DNA of 64,000 nt from an uncultured Pseudomonadota bacterium (GTDB lineage: Bacteria; Myxococcota_A; Bradymonadia; Bradymonadales; Bradymonadaceae): NCBI GenBank assembly GCA_913057905.1, contig CAJXPB010000011.1, positions 27,972 through 91,971 on the forward strand, read 5' to 3'. How positions within the stretch are numbered: position 1 is the stretch's first letter; each line of letters starts with the position of its first letter. A program made the translations under genes and the position numbers. The notes under the pieces are model-generated. The model searched no databases, was not told the DNA's origin, and saw only the letters and a program-made list of their open reading frames with translations. Below are positions 53,896 to 63,073 of the stretch, one piece after another.

Positions 53896-56800
53896 TCAGT
53901 CGGGCGTCTTGACGCAGTTGCGGCCGGCATCCTTGGCGGCGTAGAGCGCGCGGTCGGCCCGGTCGAAGACGTCGTCAAACGACTCGTCGGCGGGCCGGCG
54001 CCCGGCCACCCCGAGGCTGATGGTGACGTTTATCTCGTCGTCCCCATCCAGGACCACCACATCTTCGACGGCCTCGCGGAGCCGTTCGGCGACCCCTCGG
54101 CCCTCCTCTTCCCGTGTGTCGGGCAGAATCCCGACGAATTCTTCGCCGCCATGGCGGCCAAAGACGTCGTTTAGACGGACGGCGTCGTTGCAGACCTGGG
54201 CGACCTGTTTGAGGATCTCGTCGCCAACCCCGTGACCCCAGGTGTCGTTGATCGCCTTGAAGTTGTCGAGGTCGGCCACAAACACGGTTAGCGGTCGGTT
54301 CTCGCGGGCCGCGTCCTCGTAGAGTTCCTCGGCGCGCTCCACGAATGCCCCGCGGTTGAGAACGCCGGTCAACGCATCGACGGTGGCCCGCCAGGTGCTC
54401 TCCAGAGCGACGCCGGTCTGAGACGTAAAGGCCAGCACCTGTTCGAGCGTGCCCGGGTCGATCGGGTCGCCGCCGCGGCCTTCGAGGACCACGATTCCAC
54501 GCGCTTCGGCATTGGTGACGAGGGGAATGCCGATCCAGTGACATTGTTCGGCGCCAAGCAGCGGGTCGCCGTCCCAGCGAGAGCCCCCGGTCACCTCTCC
54601 TCGGCTCACCTGCCGGCTAGACGCGACGGTTTGCCAGATCTCACTGTCTTCCCACCAACGCTCCCGATCGGCCAGGTCGGCCCCGAAGGTGGTGGCGTCG
54701 AAGCGGCCTAAATGGCGGTCCCACCCCAGTACGGTCGGGGGGCTTCGAAGACACGTCGCCGCGGTAATACGGTCGGCCCATCCGATCGATTCGAGCTCTT
54801 CGACGAGACCGAGGAGAATGTCCTCGGCATCCATCAGCCCGTTGATGCGCTCGATGTAGGAGCGCAATCGTTCGGCGAGCTGTCGTCGGGAGCGCTCCGA
54901 CTCGACCTCGACCTCCAGCCGGGCCTTCCTGGCCGTTTCAATCGCGACGGGCACGTGGCTGGCGATGGCACGCAACACCTCCACGTCGCCGTGGGTGAAC
55001 ACACCGTGAGCCATCCGATTGTCCAGATAGATGACCCCGACGAGCGAATCGTCGAGCACCAGCGGCGCCGCCATGATGCTTCGAATCCCGTGGGCCAGCA
55101 CGCTCTCGGACCCGAGTGCCTCGCCCTGGTCGCTGGTCGTCACAACCAGGGGGTCCCGGGAGCTCTGGACCCGCTGGACGACCGTCTTGCTGTAGGTGTC
55201 CTCCGGGGTCAGGGCATGTCCTTCGGCATCGAAGCCCATGGCCCATTCGAGGTTGCTCCCCGTATCGTCGGTCAAAAACAGCAGGCCCCGCTGGGCGCCG
55301 AAGACCTCCATCGAGGTGCGGAGCGCCTCGCGGCTGACGGAGTCGGGGTCGACAGACGACGCCGTCGCCAGACTCACGCGCAGCAGGGCATCGAGGGTCC
55401 GCTCGCGGTCGAGACTCACCCGGGAGGCCTCTCCGCCGGTCTGAAAGGATCCAGATCGATGGGAGGTGCTTCCAGCCCTTCGGCCGACGGCAAAGCGTTC
55501 TCGCATCTCTTCGGCACGATGTACCCAGCCCTCTTCGACGGCGATGTCCAGGGCCTGACGAGCGCTCCAGTTTGGCCCCTCATCCGCGTTCAGGTGTGCG
55601 CGGAGCCGTGCTGCTTCGAAGGCCACCCAACGATTGTCGATGCGCGAGGCGATCCGTTCGGCCTCCGACGCCATGATCCCGGCGGCCTCGGCCTCGCCGT
55701 TCATCCAGTCGTAGTACCCGCGAAGGACGCGAGCGTGGCTCAACAGCGAAGGATGTCCGTCGGCGGCAACTTCCAGCGCCCGGACGGCTCGGCCCAGGTC
55801 GTCGCGGCAGTCGTCGGGCGCGCGCCGGAGATCGCCGCGCCGGGCCGCCTCCCATTGCCGGACCCGAGTGTACCCGCAGTAAAAGAAGAAGGCCTTGAAC
55901 CAAAAGAGAGTGTCACCGGGGTCGGCTCCCCACTCGCGGTAGGTCTCGATGAGTCGGTCTAACGGCTCGCCGATGTCCTCGTTCCATTCGAGTTTAGCGA
56001 CGAGTTCACCCTGGAGAGCCGTCCGTCTCAAAAACAACGAGTCGACCTCCTCGGCCTGGCGCTTTCCCATCTCCAGACATCGTTCGGCCTCGTCGCGTTT
56101 CCCCAGAAACGATGCCGCCATCGGAACCAACCCGTAGGGTCGCCCCCATGCCCCATCCTGGTCGGTCGTGTCCGAGCGGAGTGACTCCCATTCTTCAAAC
56201 ACCTCCAGAACTTCCTGCATATGGCCCCGAAAGACCAGGTTTGTCATCAGCTCCTCGTAGGCCATCGACCGCTCGTGAAAAGGCAGCTCGTCGGCGCTCG
56301 TCTGAAGGAGGGCCCGCTGACGCCGCGCCGCCTTCAACGGCTCGCCAGCGATATGGGCCACCCAGTTGTGGGCCAGCTCGGCCCGTACGGTAGCGTAGCG
56401 ATCGTCGATGGCCTCGGCATCTTCGATCGACTTGTCGATGTAACGCCACGCCTCGGATGTGCGGCCGGCCAGCGCGTACGTCGGCCCGATCGATGAAAAG
56501 GCCGTCGCCCGGTGGACAGAAAAGCCCAGCGAATACGCCGTCTTGACCCGGGCGAGATTGACGTAGAACCCGAGCAGAGGTCGCTCGCCGAGGACCGCCG
56601 CAAACGAATAGTGCTGGTACGCCTGAGTCAGAAGGTATTGACGCTCGGGATCGTCGGCGGACGGTTCCCGGCGATCCCACCACACCGCCCAGCGCAGCCA
56701 CAACGCCATCCAGATAACGTGCACCAAAAGCTTCAGCCCGGAACTCGGCGGCTCCTCCCCGAGCAAATCCAAGACCTCGAGCGAGGACTGCGCGACTTTT

Positions 56801-59160
56801 TTATGGTCGGTGAGCCCCAAAAGAAGACCGTTCGAGACCACCTTGAAGCGCGCCCGGTCCATCCGGTCGTCGGCCAGCATCTCGGCCTGTCGAAACGCGT
56901 GTTGAGCCTCGTCGATGCGGCCGGTTTGAGCCTGTGCCTTCGCCAGCGTGAACCAATAGTCCGCGGGTCGACCCAGCCGGTTCGATTCTGCGATCTCGCC
57001 GGCCGTCTTCAACAACCGCAAACCCTCTCGGTAAGCACCGTCGTTGACCGCCCATCTGCCGGCGCGAAGACAGGTCCCGAAATGCCCGGCCTCGAGTCCG
57101 TCGGTCGGAGCCCGTGCCAGGTGGTAGGCCGCTTCGTATTCGAGCTTGAGAGCACCGTCCCGATCGAGCTCCCCTTTCAAAAGCCGGCCGATCTGACCGT
57201 GAAGATCGCCCAGGCGCACCCCGCCGAGTTCCTCGAGACAGATCTCGCGATAGTCAGAATGGGTAAAGGTGGCCTCGAGGCCGTTCGACAAATAGGTCAC
57301 CTCGAGGATATCTGCGCGCTCGGCAACCTCTAGCGCCGCCAAGACCTCGTCTCGCTCGGCGATGCCGGCGATCTGGCCGGCCTTCATGACGGGGAACGGA
57401 TCTCCCCAGACGGCGCCGACCCTGCAGAGGGCCCGCGCTCGGTCCGAGAGCTCGAAGACCCGCTCCTGCAAGAGCCCTCGGAGGTCCTCCGGCAGATCGC
57501 CAGCGTCGAGCCGATCCCAGTCGACCCGCCAGACGCCCCAGTCCGGTACGAGCGCCAGCGATTCGAGCAAAAGCTGCAGAAACTCCCGGGTCGCCACCCG
57601 ATGCCCGCCACTCCAGTTGTGCAGCCGCTCGGCCAAATGCGGGTCCGCCAGCTCGCCGCCCAGGTACGACCGCACGTAGTCGGCGGTCTCTTTCTCGGAC
57701 ATCGGCTCGATGGCGATCTGAAGCCCGCGATCATCGGTACGGCTGAGCCGATCGATGCCAGGCATACGCTCTCGAACACGTTCGGGTCGGTGGGTCGTCC
57801 CGACGATCATGATCGGGACGGACGTCAGATGCGTGACGAGCGCTTCGAACACCTCGGCAGTCGGCTCATCGACGGAATCGATGTTCTCGACGGTCAGAAG
57901 GAGTCCCCCGGCCTCACGAGCCAGATCGACCAGCCAGTTCGACCACTGCTCCACGGGATCGGCAGCCTCGCCAGAATAGCTCCTTTCGGCCAGGCCCGTT
58001 CCGCTTTCGTCGGACAACTCGTCGAGCCCCTCTTGGAGGCCAGTGTTGCCGAGCATCTCTTCGGAGAGGTTCGCCGCGGCCCGCCGCAGCGCCGACAGGG
58101 GCGTCTTGTCGCCGCGAGTGGGGTCCACGGAGAAGATCGTATTCCGGTTGGAATCGGCGCTTTCAATGAACCTCTCCAGCAAAAGCGACGTCCCGGCCTC
58201 CTTGGGCCCTTCGATCTCGACGACCCTCCCGGCCCCGTCGCTCCGGACCTCGTCCCAGGCCGCGTGAAGCTCTCCGAGCCGGTCTTCATCCTCCTGATTC
58301 GGACGCCAACGTCGCCCCGGCTCAGACCTGGGGAGGGCGTGGACGGGCGCGCCGAGTTCCCCGAATGCGTCGACTAACGCGTCGCCCGTCGAGAACCGCT
58401 CCGAGGGCTCCTTCGACAGCAACCGGCGGATGACGGCCGCGAGTTCGGGGTTGATGTCGTCGACGAGGTCGGCCACATCGGGCGGCTCGCGAGAGACGTG
58501 GGCACGCATGAGGGCCTGGGGCTCGGTCTCCGTAAAGGGAACCTGGCCGGTGACACACTCAAAGAGGACGCATCCGAGCCCGTAGAAATCCGCCCGGCGG
58601 TCGACGGCACGGTTCAGCATGCCGGTCTGCTCGGGCGCACTGTAGGCGAGGGTGCCGACGACCTCGGCGTTCTGGCTCTCGAACCGGTCGGCCAGCCCGA
58701 AGTCGACGAGCCGAGCCCACTGGCCGTCCCAGATGATATTTTGTGGTTTGAGGTCGCGATGGATGATGCCAAAGCGGTGGATCGCGGCGAGGCCATTCGC
58801 CAGGGAAGCCCCAATGCGAAGCACGGCCGGCTCCTCGAGGGGCCCGTTCTGCAGCGCCTCGGCGAGCGACTCGCCCTCCATGTACTCCATGACCAGATAC
58901 GGCCGGCCGTCGAGGTCGCCGACCTCGAAGATACGAGGGAGCATCGGGTGAGAGAGCCGGGCCAGAATCGAGGCCTCCCGACCGAACCGTCGTCGCATCG
59001 TCTGCTGGTCGACGTTGTCGGGAGGGTTCGCCACCTTGACCGCAACTCGCGTGTCCCGATCGACCCGCCGGCCCAGGTAGACGTCGCTGCAGACCCCTTC
59101 TCCTAGCTTTGCCTCGATCACGATGTGTTCGAGATCGACGGGATCCGCCACTTCGTTCAC
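53896..59160 (-). CDS. Ser/Thr kinase - ATPase - TPR - GAF - GAF - diguanylate cyclase fusion
   Basis: The protein is 1754 residues, with no membrane helix seen. (1) Kinase, residues about 10-270: glycine loop LGEGVCSDVYLG, Lys42 in VAVKVA, HRDLKPQN (134-141), DFG 153-155, APEQ 175-178: all catalytic residues present. (2) ATPase-like domain about 290-560: the loop GPKEAGTS (318-325) lacks the Walker Lys at the usual place, so it may not hydrolyse ATP. (3) TPR-like helices to about 1240. (4) GAF 1256-1415 (VFGAQRGLLFL, APLVLDDSLVGVIYLDNR) and a second GAF-like region about 1445-1590. (5) GGDEF domain with GGEEF at 1671-1675 and an intact RxxD inhibitory site five residues before it (RLND). It is likely an active c-di-GMP synthase coupled to a Ser/Thr kinase. 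Confidence 0.93.
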   Translation of the reverse strand: MNEVADPVDLEHIVIEAKLGEGVCSDVYLGRRVDRDTRVAVKVANPPDNVDQQTMRRRFGREASILARLSHPMLPRIFEVGDLDGRPYLVMEYMEGESLAEALQNGPLEEPAVLRIGASLANGLAAIHRFGIIHRDLKPQNIIWDGQWARLVDFGLADRFESQNAEVVGTLAYSAPEQTGMLNRAVDRRADFYGLGCVLFECVTGQVPFTETEPQALMRAHVSREPPDVADLVDDINPELAAVIRRLLSKEPSERFSTGDALVDAFGELGAPVHALPRSEPGRRWRPNQEDEDRLGELHAAWDEVRSDGAGRVVEIEGPKEAGTSLLLERFIESADSNRNTIFSVDPTRGDKTPLSALRRAAANLSEEMLGNTGLQEGLDELSDESGTGLAERSYSGEAADPVEQWSNWLVDLAREAGGLLLTVENIDSVDEPTAEVFEALVTHLTSVPIMIVGTTHRPERVRERMPGIDRLSRTDDRGLQIAIEPMSEKETADYVRSYLGGELADPHLAERLHNWSGGHRVATREFLQLLLESLALVPDWGVWRVDWDRLDAGDLPEDLRGLLQERVFELSDRARALCRVGAVWGDPFPVMKAGQIAGIAERDEVLAALEVAERADILEVTYLSNGLEATFTHSDYREICLEELGGVRLGDLHGQIGRLLKGELDRDGALKLEYEAAYHLARAPTDGLEAGHFGTCLRAGRWAVNDGAYREGLRLLKTAGEIAESNRLGRPADYWFTLAKAQAQTGRIDEAQHAFRQAEMLADDRMDRARFKVVSNGLLLGLTDHKKVAQSSLEVLDLLGEEPPSSGLKLLVHVIWMALWLRWAVWWDRREPSADDPERQYLLTQAYQHYSFAAVLGERPLLGFYVNLARVKTAYSLGFSVHRATAFSSIGPTYALAGRTSEAWRYIDKSIEDAEAIDDRYATVRAELAHNWVAHIAGEPLKAARRQRALLQTSADELPFHERSMAYEELMTNLVFRGHMQEVLEVFEEWESLRSDTTDQDGAWGRPYGLVPMAASFLGKRDEAERCLEMGKRQAEEVDSLFLRRTALQGELVAKLEWNEDIGEPLDRLIETYREWGADPGDTLFWFKAFFFYCGYTRVRQWEAARRGDLRRAPDDCRDDLGRAVRALEVAADGHPSLLSHARVLRGYYDWMNGEAEAAGIMASEAERIASRIDNRWVAFEAARLRAHLNADEGPNWSARQALDIAVEEGWVHRAEEMRERFAVGRRAGSTSHRSGSFQTGGEASRVSLDRERTLDALLRVSLATASSVDPDSVSREALRTSMEVFGAQRGLLFLTDDTGSNLEWAMGFDAEGHALTPEDTYSKTVVQRVQSSRDPLVVTTSDQGEALGSESVLAHGIRSIMAAPLVLDDSLVGVIYLDNRMAHGVFTHGDVEVLRAIASHVPVAIETARKARLEVEVESERSRRQLAERLRSYIERINGLMDAEDILLGLVEELESIGWADRITAATCLRSPPTVLGWDRHLGRFDATTFGADLADRERWWEDSEIWQTVASSRQVSRGEVTGGSRWDGDPLLGAEQCHWIGIPLVTNAEARGIVVLEGRGGDPIDPGTLEQVLAFTSQTGVALESTWRATVDALTGVLNRGAFVERAEELYEDAARENRPLTVFVADLDNFKAINDTWGHGVGDEILKQVAQVCNDAVRLNDVFGRHGGEEFVGILPDTREEEGRGVAERLREAVEDVVVLDGDDEINVTISLGVAGRRPADESFDDVFDRADRALYAAKDAGRNCVKTPD

Positions 59161-59306
59161 AACGGGCCTGCAAATGATATGACTACTATGATTACCACAA
59201 ACCCCGCTTATTTGACCGCGCGGTTCAGTCTATTCGTACCATTTTCTGCCGGGAGATGACACCGTTAAGTAAGGTGTGACTTCTGATCACCTGTGGCGTT
59301 TCGACC

Positions 59307-60695
59307 CTATGACATGTCGACAAAAAAGGGCATGACTCCGGCTCCACGAGAGATGTTGACGACGCGGTCGTCGGCGAAGCGCCCCAACACACCGACGCCC
59401 CCGCTTCCCGGGAAGAGTCCCGCCACCGTATAGTGCTCGGTCATCTCGACGGCTTCGTCATCGAGTGCAGGGATGTCGACGGACTCGAACCCGCCGCTAC
59501 GTTGAATGACCATGGTCTCGGGCGAATTGAGCGCCCCGTCGATGGCCCGCTCCCATTGGGGCTGGCTTGCCTCGGCCCCCAGCAGGACCCCGTCGCCCCC
59601 GTAGCCACGATCCGGTTTCAGCACCAGGCTCCGACGTTGGTGGCGAGCGTAGCGAACGAGCTCGACGGTACGTCCCCCGGGGCCGGTCGTCTCCCGATCG
59701 GCGAACGAGCGGGTCCACAGCACGTGTTTGAAGACGACCTCTCGCTGGGAGGCGGTCATCAGGCTCAGACATTCCGGCGTCTGCATCCACTCCATCAGCA
59801 CCTTGTGGTCACCCTCCCAGCTAAGTGGCGGCCACACAAGTCCCCGTTTGAACGCCGTACGCAAGCCGTGGAAGCGGCCGCCGACATCCAGTTCCGCGGC
59901 CGAGAGATCCGCAAGGTCGACCATCCTGAGGATGGCGTCGACCGGTTCGTCGCCGGCCACGATGTGGTCGCCCCGCATCATCTCGATCTGATGGGGTTCC
60001 ACGAAGACGGCGTCGACGTCGCGCCGACGGATCCAGTCGATGATTCGACGGATCTCCCCGTCGGAGTCGTAGGTCTCCTGCAGCTCGACAACCGCGACAC
60101 TGCCGACGGGATGGTCGAAGCTGGCCAGGAATTCGTCCCAGAGGATCTGACGCGGATCGGCGACCTGAAACATCTGCCGGCCATCGATCCCATCGATGGC
60201 CTGCCCATCGACCGCGTCGAGCCAGATATGGGCCGCGTCTCGCACGTAGTTGAGACCGCCGACCCCCACGCTGTTTACCTCGATCAACTGGATGTCGGGC
60301 GCCTCTCCAGGCGCTGCGGGCCCGATGAGGACATCGAGCCGACAAAAGGGTCTGTCGGTCGTGCGCGTCGTCTCCGAGCCCGTGGTGTCGAACCACTCCT
60401 GCTCACCGGCGGCAAATTCCAGGTGAGGCAATGCGTGGGCCATCGTCGTGCCGACCGCCCCGCGAAGCTGCCAGGCGACGTAGTGAAGATAGCCCAGGGC
60501 GGCCGGATCGATGAGACCCGGCACGAATGAGATATCGACGACTCCGACATCATCGGAGGCCGCCCCCATCCACATCTGGCGGTCGCGGGCACCTGTCCGA
60601 AGACGCTCCCGTACGAATTGCGCGGCGTCGACATCGAGGTTTGAAGCCCAGGTGCGGACGCGTTGTTCCAGTGGCGATATACGAGGGGGACTCAT
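59307..60695 (-). CDS. Circularly permuted ATP-grasp ligase-like protein
   Basis: The protein is 462 residues from the ATG at 60695. The ATP-grasp elements come in permuted order: the acidic metal motif LIEVNSVGVGG (Glu139, Asn141) stands before the ATP-binding Lys360 in LVLKPDRGYGGDGV, which has the Gly-rich loop. Between them are SVAVVELQETYDSDGE and an AVFVEPHQIE strand. This order resembles glutathionylspermidine-synthase-type and other permuted ATP-grasps that join amino acids or amines through acyl phosphates. The start overlaps the stop of the peptidase gene by 4 bases (ATGA). A longer frame to 61541 is shadow inside that gene. The substrates are unknown. Confidence 0.85.
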   Translation of the reverse strand: MSPPRISPLEQRVRTWASNLDVDAAQFVRERLRTGARDRQMWMGAASDDVGVVDISFVPGLIDPAALGYLHYVAWQLRGAVGTTMAHALPHLEFAAGEQEWFDTTGSETTRTTDRPFCRLDVLIGPAAPGEAPDIQLIEVNSVGVGGLNYVRDAAHIWLDAVDGQAIDGIDGRQMFQVADPRQILWDEFLASFDHPVGSVAVVELQETYDSDGEIRRIIDWIRRRDVDAVFVEPHQIEMMRGDHIVAGDEPVDAILRMVDLADLSAAELDVGGRFHGLRTAFKRGLVWPPLSWEGDHKVLMEWMQTPECLSLMTASQREVVFKHVLWTRSFADRETTGPGGRTVELVRYARHQRRSLVLKPDRGYGGDGVLLGAEASQPQWERAIDGALNSPETMVIQRSGGFESVDIPALDDEAVEMTEHYTVAGLFPGSGGVGVLGRFADDRVVNISRGAGVMPFFVDMS

Positions 60696-61834
60696 GATGT
60701 CTCCGGGGGTTCGACGGGCCGACGTCGCTCGACCAAGTCCTGGACCAACTCGAGGGGCATCGCGGGGATGGTGCGCCCGCCGGCTCCTTCCATGGTCTCT
60801 GCCAGACAGAGGCTGTTGAGCACCGCTTCCTCGGTGCATTCGACCGTCGCCCGATAGAGGGGATCCATCCAGGCCTCCGACAATGCCTGCAGTTCGAAGG
60901 TACGCGGCTGCTTTCGCCGCGGCACCTGGTTGGCCGTCGAGAAGGCGACGATGATCTCGCCGGAGCCGTGGCTGGCCAGGGAGCCGACCCGTCCGAGCCC
61001 CAGGGCGGCTCGTTTGCAAATACGATTCAATTGATGGCTCATCAGCGGCGCGTCGGTCCCGACGACGACGATGATACTCCCGTGTAGATTCGGCCGCCGC
61101 GGGGCTTCGCGCAGCCTGTCGGCCACCGCGGGACCGACGGGGACGCCGTCGACTCTCAGGTCCTCGAGTCGCCCGCAGTTGTTCATGACGAGTATGCCCA
61201 GCGTGAAGGTCGTGCCGCCCTCGGGGACCACGCGAGACGCGGTCCCGATACCACCCTTTAGATCGAAGGAGACCATGCCCGTGCCCCCGCCGACGTTTCC
61301 CTGCTCGATGGGGCCGGTTGTCGCCGCGTCCAGCGCCTCGAAGACGTGCTGCCGGCCGACGGCCCGGGCGACGATGTCGTTGAGAAACGAATCGTCGCAT
61401 TCGCCGACCAGCGGAATCATCAGATCGTCGGCCGACCCGACCTCCGGGAACCGCCGGGTCATGTACTCGACGGTCGCCGAAGAGACGGCACCGACGGCGT
61501 GGGTGTTGGTCAGCAAAATCGGGGTCTCGATGACGCCCCATTCCCGGACCTGAACCAGACCGGACAACTCCCCGGCCCCGTTCAACACGAAGGACCCTCC
61601 GATGACCCGATCGGTGAAGATGTTGCCCGAATTCGGCCAGATCGCCGTCACACCGGTGCGCACCCGCACTCCATCGGCATCCTCACCGGCGGGATGGTCT
61701 TCGATCAGGGTCGTGTGGCCGACTCGAACCCCCTCCACATCGGTCAGGCCGTTGTCCGGGCCGGGACGCATGGTGCCGAGTTCGATGCCCAGCTCCCGGA
61801 GGCTTCGGCGCGGCTTTTGCGAAGATTTATTCAT
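60692..61834 (-). CDS. P1-family self-processing peptidase (DmpA/beta-aminopeptidase type)
   Basis: The protein is 380 residues from the ATG at 61834. The N-terminal part reads NGLTDVEGVRVGHTTLIE, then LNGAGELSGL and LLTNTHAVGAV, typical of the family. The self-cleavage and nucleophile site is Gly252-Ser253 in HGSIIVVVGTDAPLMSHQL, and the Asn pair NN (LVMNNCGR) and GNVGGGTGM fit the oxyanion and binding blocks. Members cleave N-terminal D-amino or beta-amino residues or small peptides after autoproteolysis. It overlaps both neighbours by 4 bases (ATGA), which indicates strict translational coupling in the trio. Confidence 0.93.
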   Translation of the reverse strand: MNKSSQKPRRSLRELGIELGTMRPGPDNGLTDVEGVRVGHTTLIEDHPAGEDADGVRVRTGVTAIWPNSGNIFTDRVIGGSFVLNGAGELSGLVQVREWGVIETPILLTNTHAVGAVSSATVEYMTRRFPEVGSADDLMIPLVGECDDSFLNDIVARAVGRQHVFEALDAATTGPIEQGNVGGGTGMVSFDLKGGIGTASRVVPEGGTTFTLGILVMNNCGRLEDLRVDGVPVGPAVADRLREAPRRPNLHGSIIVVVGTDAPLMSHQLNRICKRAALGLGRVGSLASHGSGEIIVAFSTANQVPRRKQPRTFELQALSEAWMDPLYRATVECTEEAVLNSLCLAETMEGAGGRTIPAMPLELVQDLVERRRPVEPPETS

Positions 61835-62907
61835 TGGACGCTCCTCCCCCGTTCGACGTGGGAGTGGCGCCTGGCGAGCGCCGGAGCCAGGATCGCGCCG
61901 ATGAGGCCGCGGTAGTCGAGTCCATCGGCTTCGGCGATCAACGGCAGATCCGAAAACCCGGGGACCAGCCCCGGCAACGGATTGCACTCCAGAAAGTGGA
62001 CCACCCCGTGGTCGTCGAGTCGCAAATCGATTCGCGCCACATCACGGCACCCCAGGGCTTGGAACGCGTCTTGTGCGGCGCCGCGAAGCCTCGATTCCAG
62101 GTCGGCGTCGATGTCGGCGGGGACGTCGAATCGCACCGCACTCGGCGAGGTTTCCTGTTTGATCCCGTACGAGTAGATGGGCGTCGTCGATGCATCCTGA
62201 TACACGATCTCCATCGGCGTCAGCGAACGGGGTTCGCTGCCATGGGACTCCGCGTCCGACAGGAGCCCGACGGTAAACTCACGCCCCGGCAAGAATGTCT
62301 CGATGAGCACACCCTCGGGAAATCGTTCCAGCAGCTCGGCCACGCGTCGCTGCAAGGCGTCGCCGTCGGCCGCCACACCGGCGGGGCCGATTCCCTTGGA
62401 GCTTCCTTCGGCCAGCGGTTTGACGAAGACGGGGTAGTCGGTCGGCGAAGGCAACCGATCCTCCGGCCCGCGAACGACCCAGTATGTCGATGTGGCCACC
62501 CCGGCGCGCTCGACGATCGACTTGGCCAATGACTTATCCAGGGTCGTCACCATCACGGCGGCGTCGGAGCCCGTGTACGGGATCTCCAGCATCTCCAGCA
62601 GCGACGGCACGTACGCCTCGCGTGCTCGGCCGCCGCGTCCCTCGGCGATGTTGAAGACGAGGTCGACAGCCTGGCGATTCAGATGAGCCGGAAGGCCCTT
62701 GGTCGCCTCCAGAAGCACGACCTGCATCCCCTGCGAAGCAATCGCCTCGGCGATCGCCTCGATGGTCGACAGACTGTCGAACTCGGCCTCCGTGTCGTCC
62801 GAGCCCCCGAGGGTGCGTTTGAGGTTGTAGGTCAACCCGACCCGCAGCGATCCCTCGAAGAGTCGTGGGCCTTGCTGGCCCTCGTAAAACTCCGGTTCGA
62901 CTTCCAT
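61831..62907 (-). CDS. D-alanine-D-alanine-ligase-type ATP-grasp protein
   Basis: The protein is 358 residues from the ATG at 62907. It has the Ddl-like layout in normal order: PYTGSDAAVMVTTLDKSLAK, VFVKPLAEGSSKGIG (Lys163 and Ser-Ser-Lys), VLIETFLPGREFTVG, and ARIDLRLDDHGVVHFLECNP with Glu307 and Asn309, followed by LPGL. It lacks the N-terminal VxxLxGGxSxE signature typical of true D-Ala-D-Ala ligases, so it may join other amino acids. It is the first gene of the trio and its stop overlaps the peptidase start by 4 bases. A longer frame to 63009 is not supported. Confidence 0.88.
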   Translation of the reverse strand: MEVEPEFYEGQQGPRLFEGSLRVGLTYNLKRTLGGSDDTEAEFDSLSTIEAIAEAIASQGMQVVLLEATKGLPAHLNRQAVDLVFNIAEGRGGRAREAYVPSLLEMLEIPYTGSDAAVMVTTLDKSLAKSIVERAGVATSTYWVVRGPEDRLPSPTDYPVFVKPLAEGSSKGIGPAGVAADGDALQRRVAELLERFPEGVLIETFLPGREFTVGLLSDAESHGSEPRSLTPMEIVYQDASTTPIYSYGIKQETSPSAVRFDVPADIDADLESRLRGAAQDAFQALGCRDVARIDLRLDDHGVVHFLECNPLPGLVPGFSDLPLIAEADGLDYRGLIGAILAPALARRHSHVERGRSVQ

Positions 62908-63008
62908 GCATGTGCCTCGAATCTCCGGCCGACCAAACGTCTGCCTAACTGGTCCAAACGTAGGCACTGATCGGGTTGAGGCACCCGAACTCCGGGGCTC
63001 ACACGACA

Positions 63009-63041
63009 CGACCCGGCTGCTGTCAGACAGCAGCCGGGTCG
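63009..63041. terminator. Hairpin between the peroxiredoxin gene and the ATP-grasp trio
   Basis: A perfect 14-bp stem built on ACCCGGCTGCTG/CAGCAGCCGGGT encloses the loop TCAGA. It lies 33 bases beyond the peroxiredoxin stop. No clear T-run follows, but the stem is strong. It separates the peroxiredoxin unit from the trio. A weak inverted repeat, TGCCTA/TAGGCA, lies at 62942-62966, just before the trio, and could be an operator. Confidence 0.65.
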
Positions 63042-63073
63042 AGTGGGATGAGGCGTTACATGAAACGAGTCAT

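Noticed and set aside
60696..61541. An N-terminal extension of the permuted ATP-grasp that would overlap the peptidase gene
   Set aside because: The added part is Arg/Gly/Asp-rich with no structure, and the ATG at 60695 gives a clean ATGA overlap.
59307..62907. RiPP cluster with ATP-grasp maturases (microviridin-like)
   Set aside because: No short precursor peptide gene was found in or around the trio, and the first ATP-grasp is Ddl-like rather than of the RiPP type.
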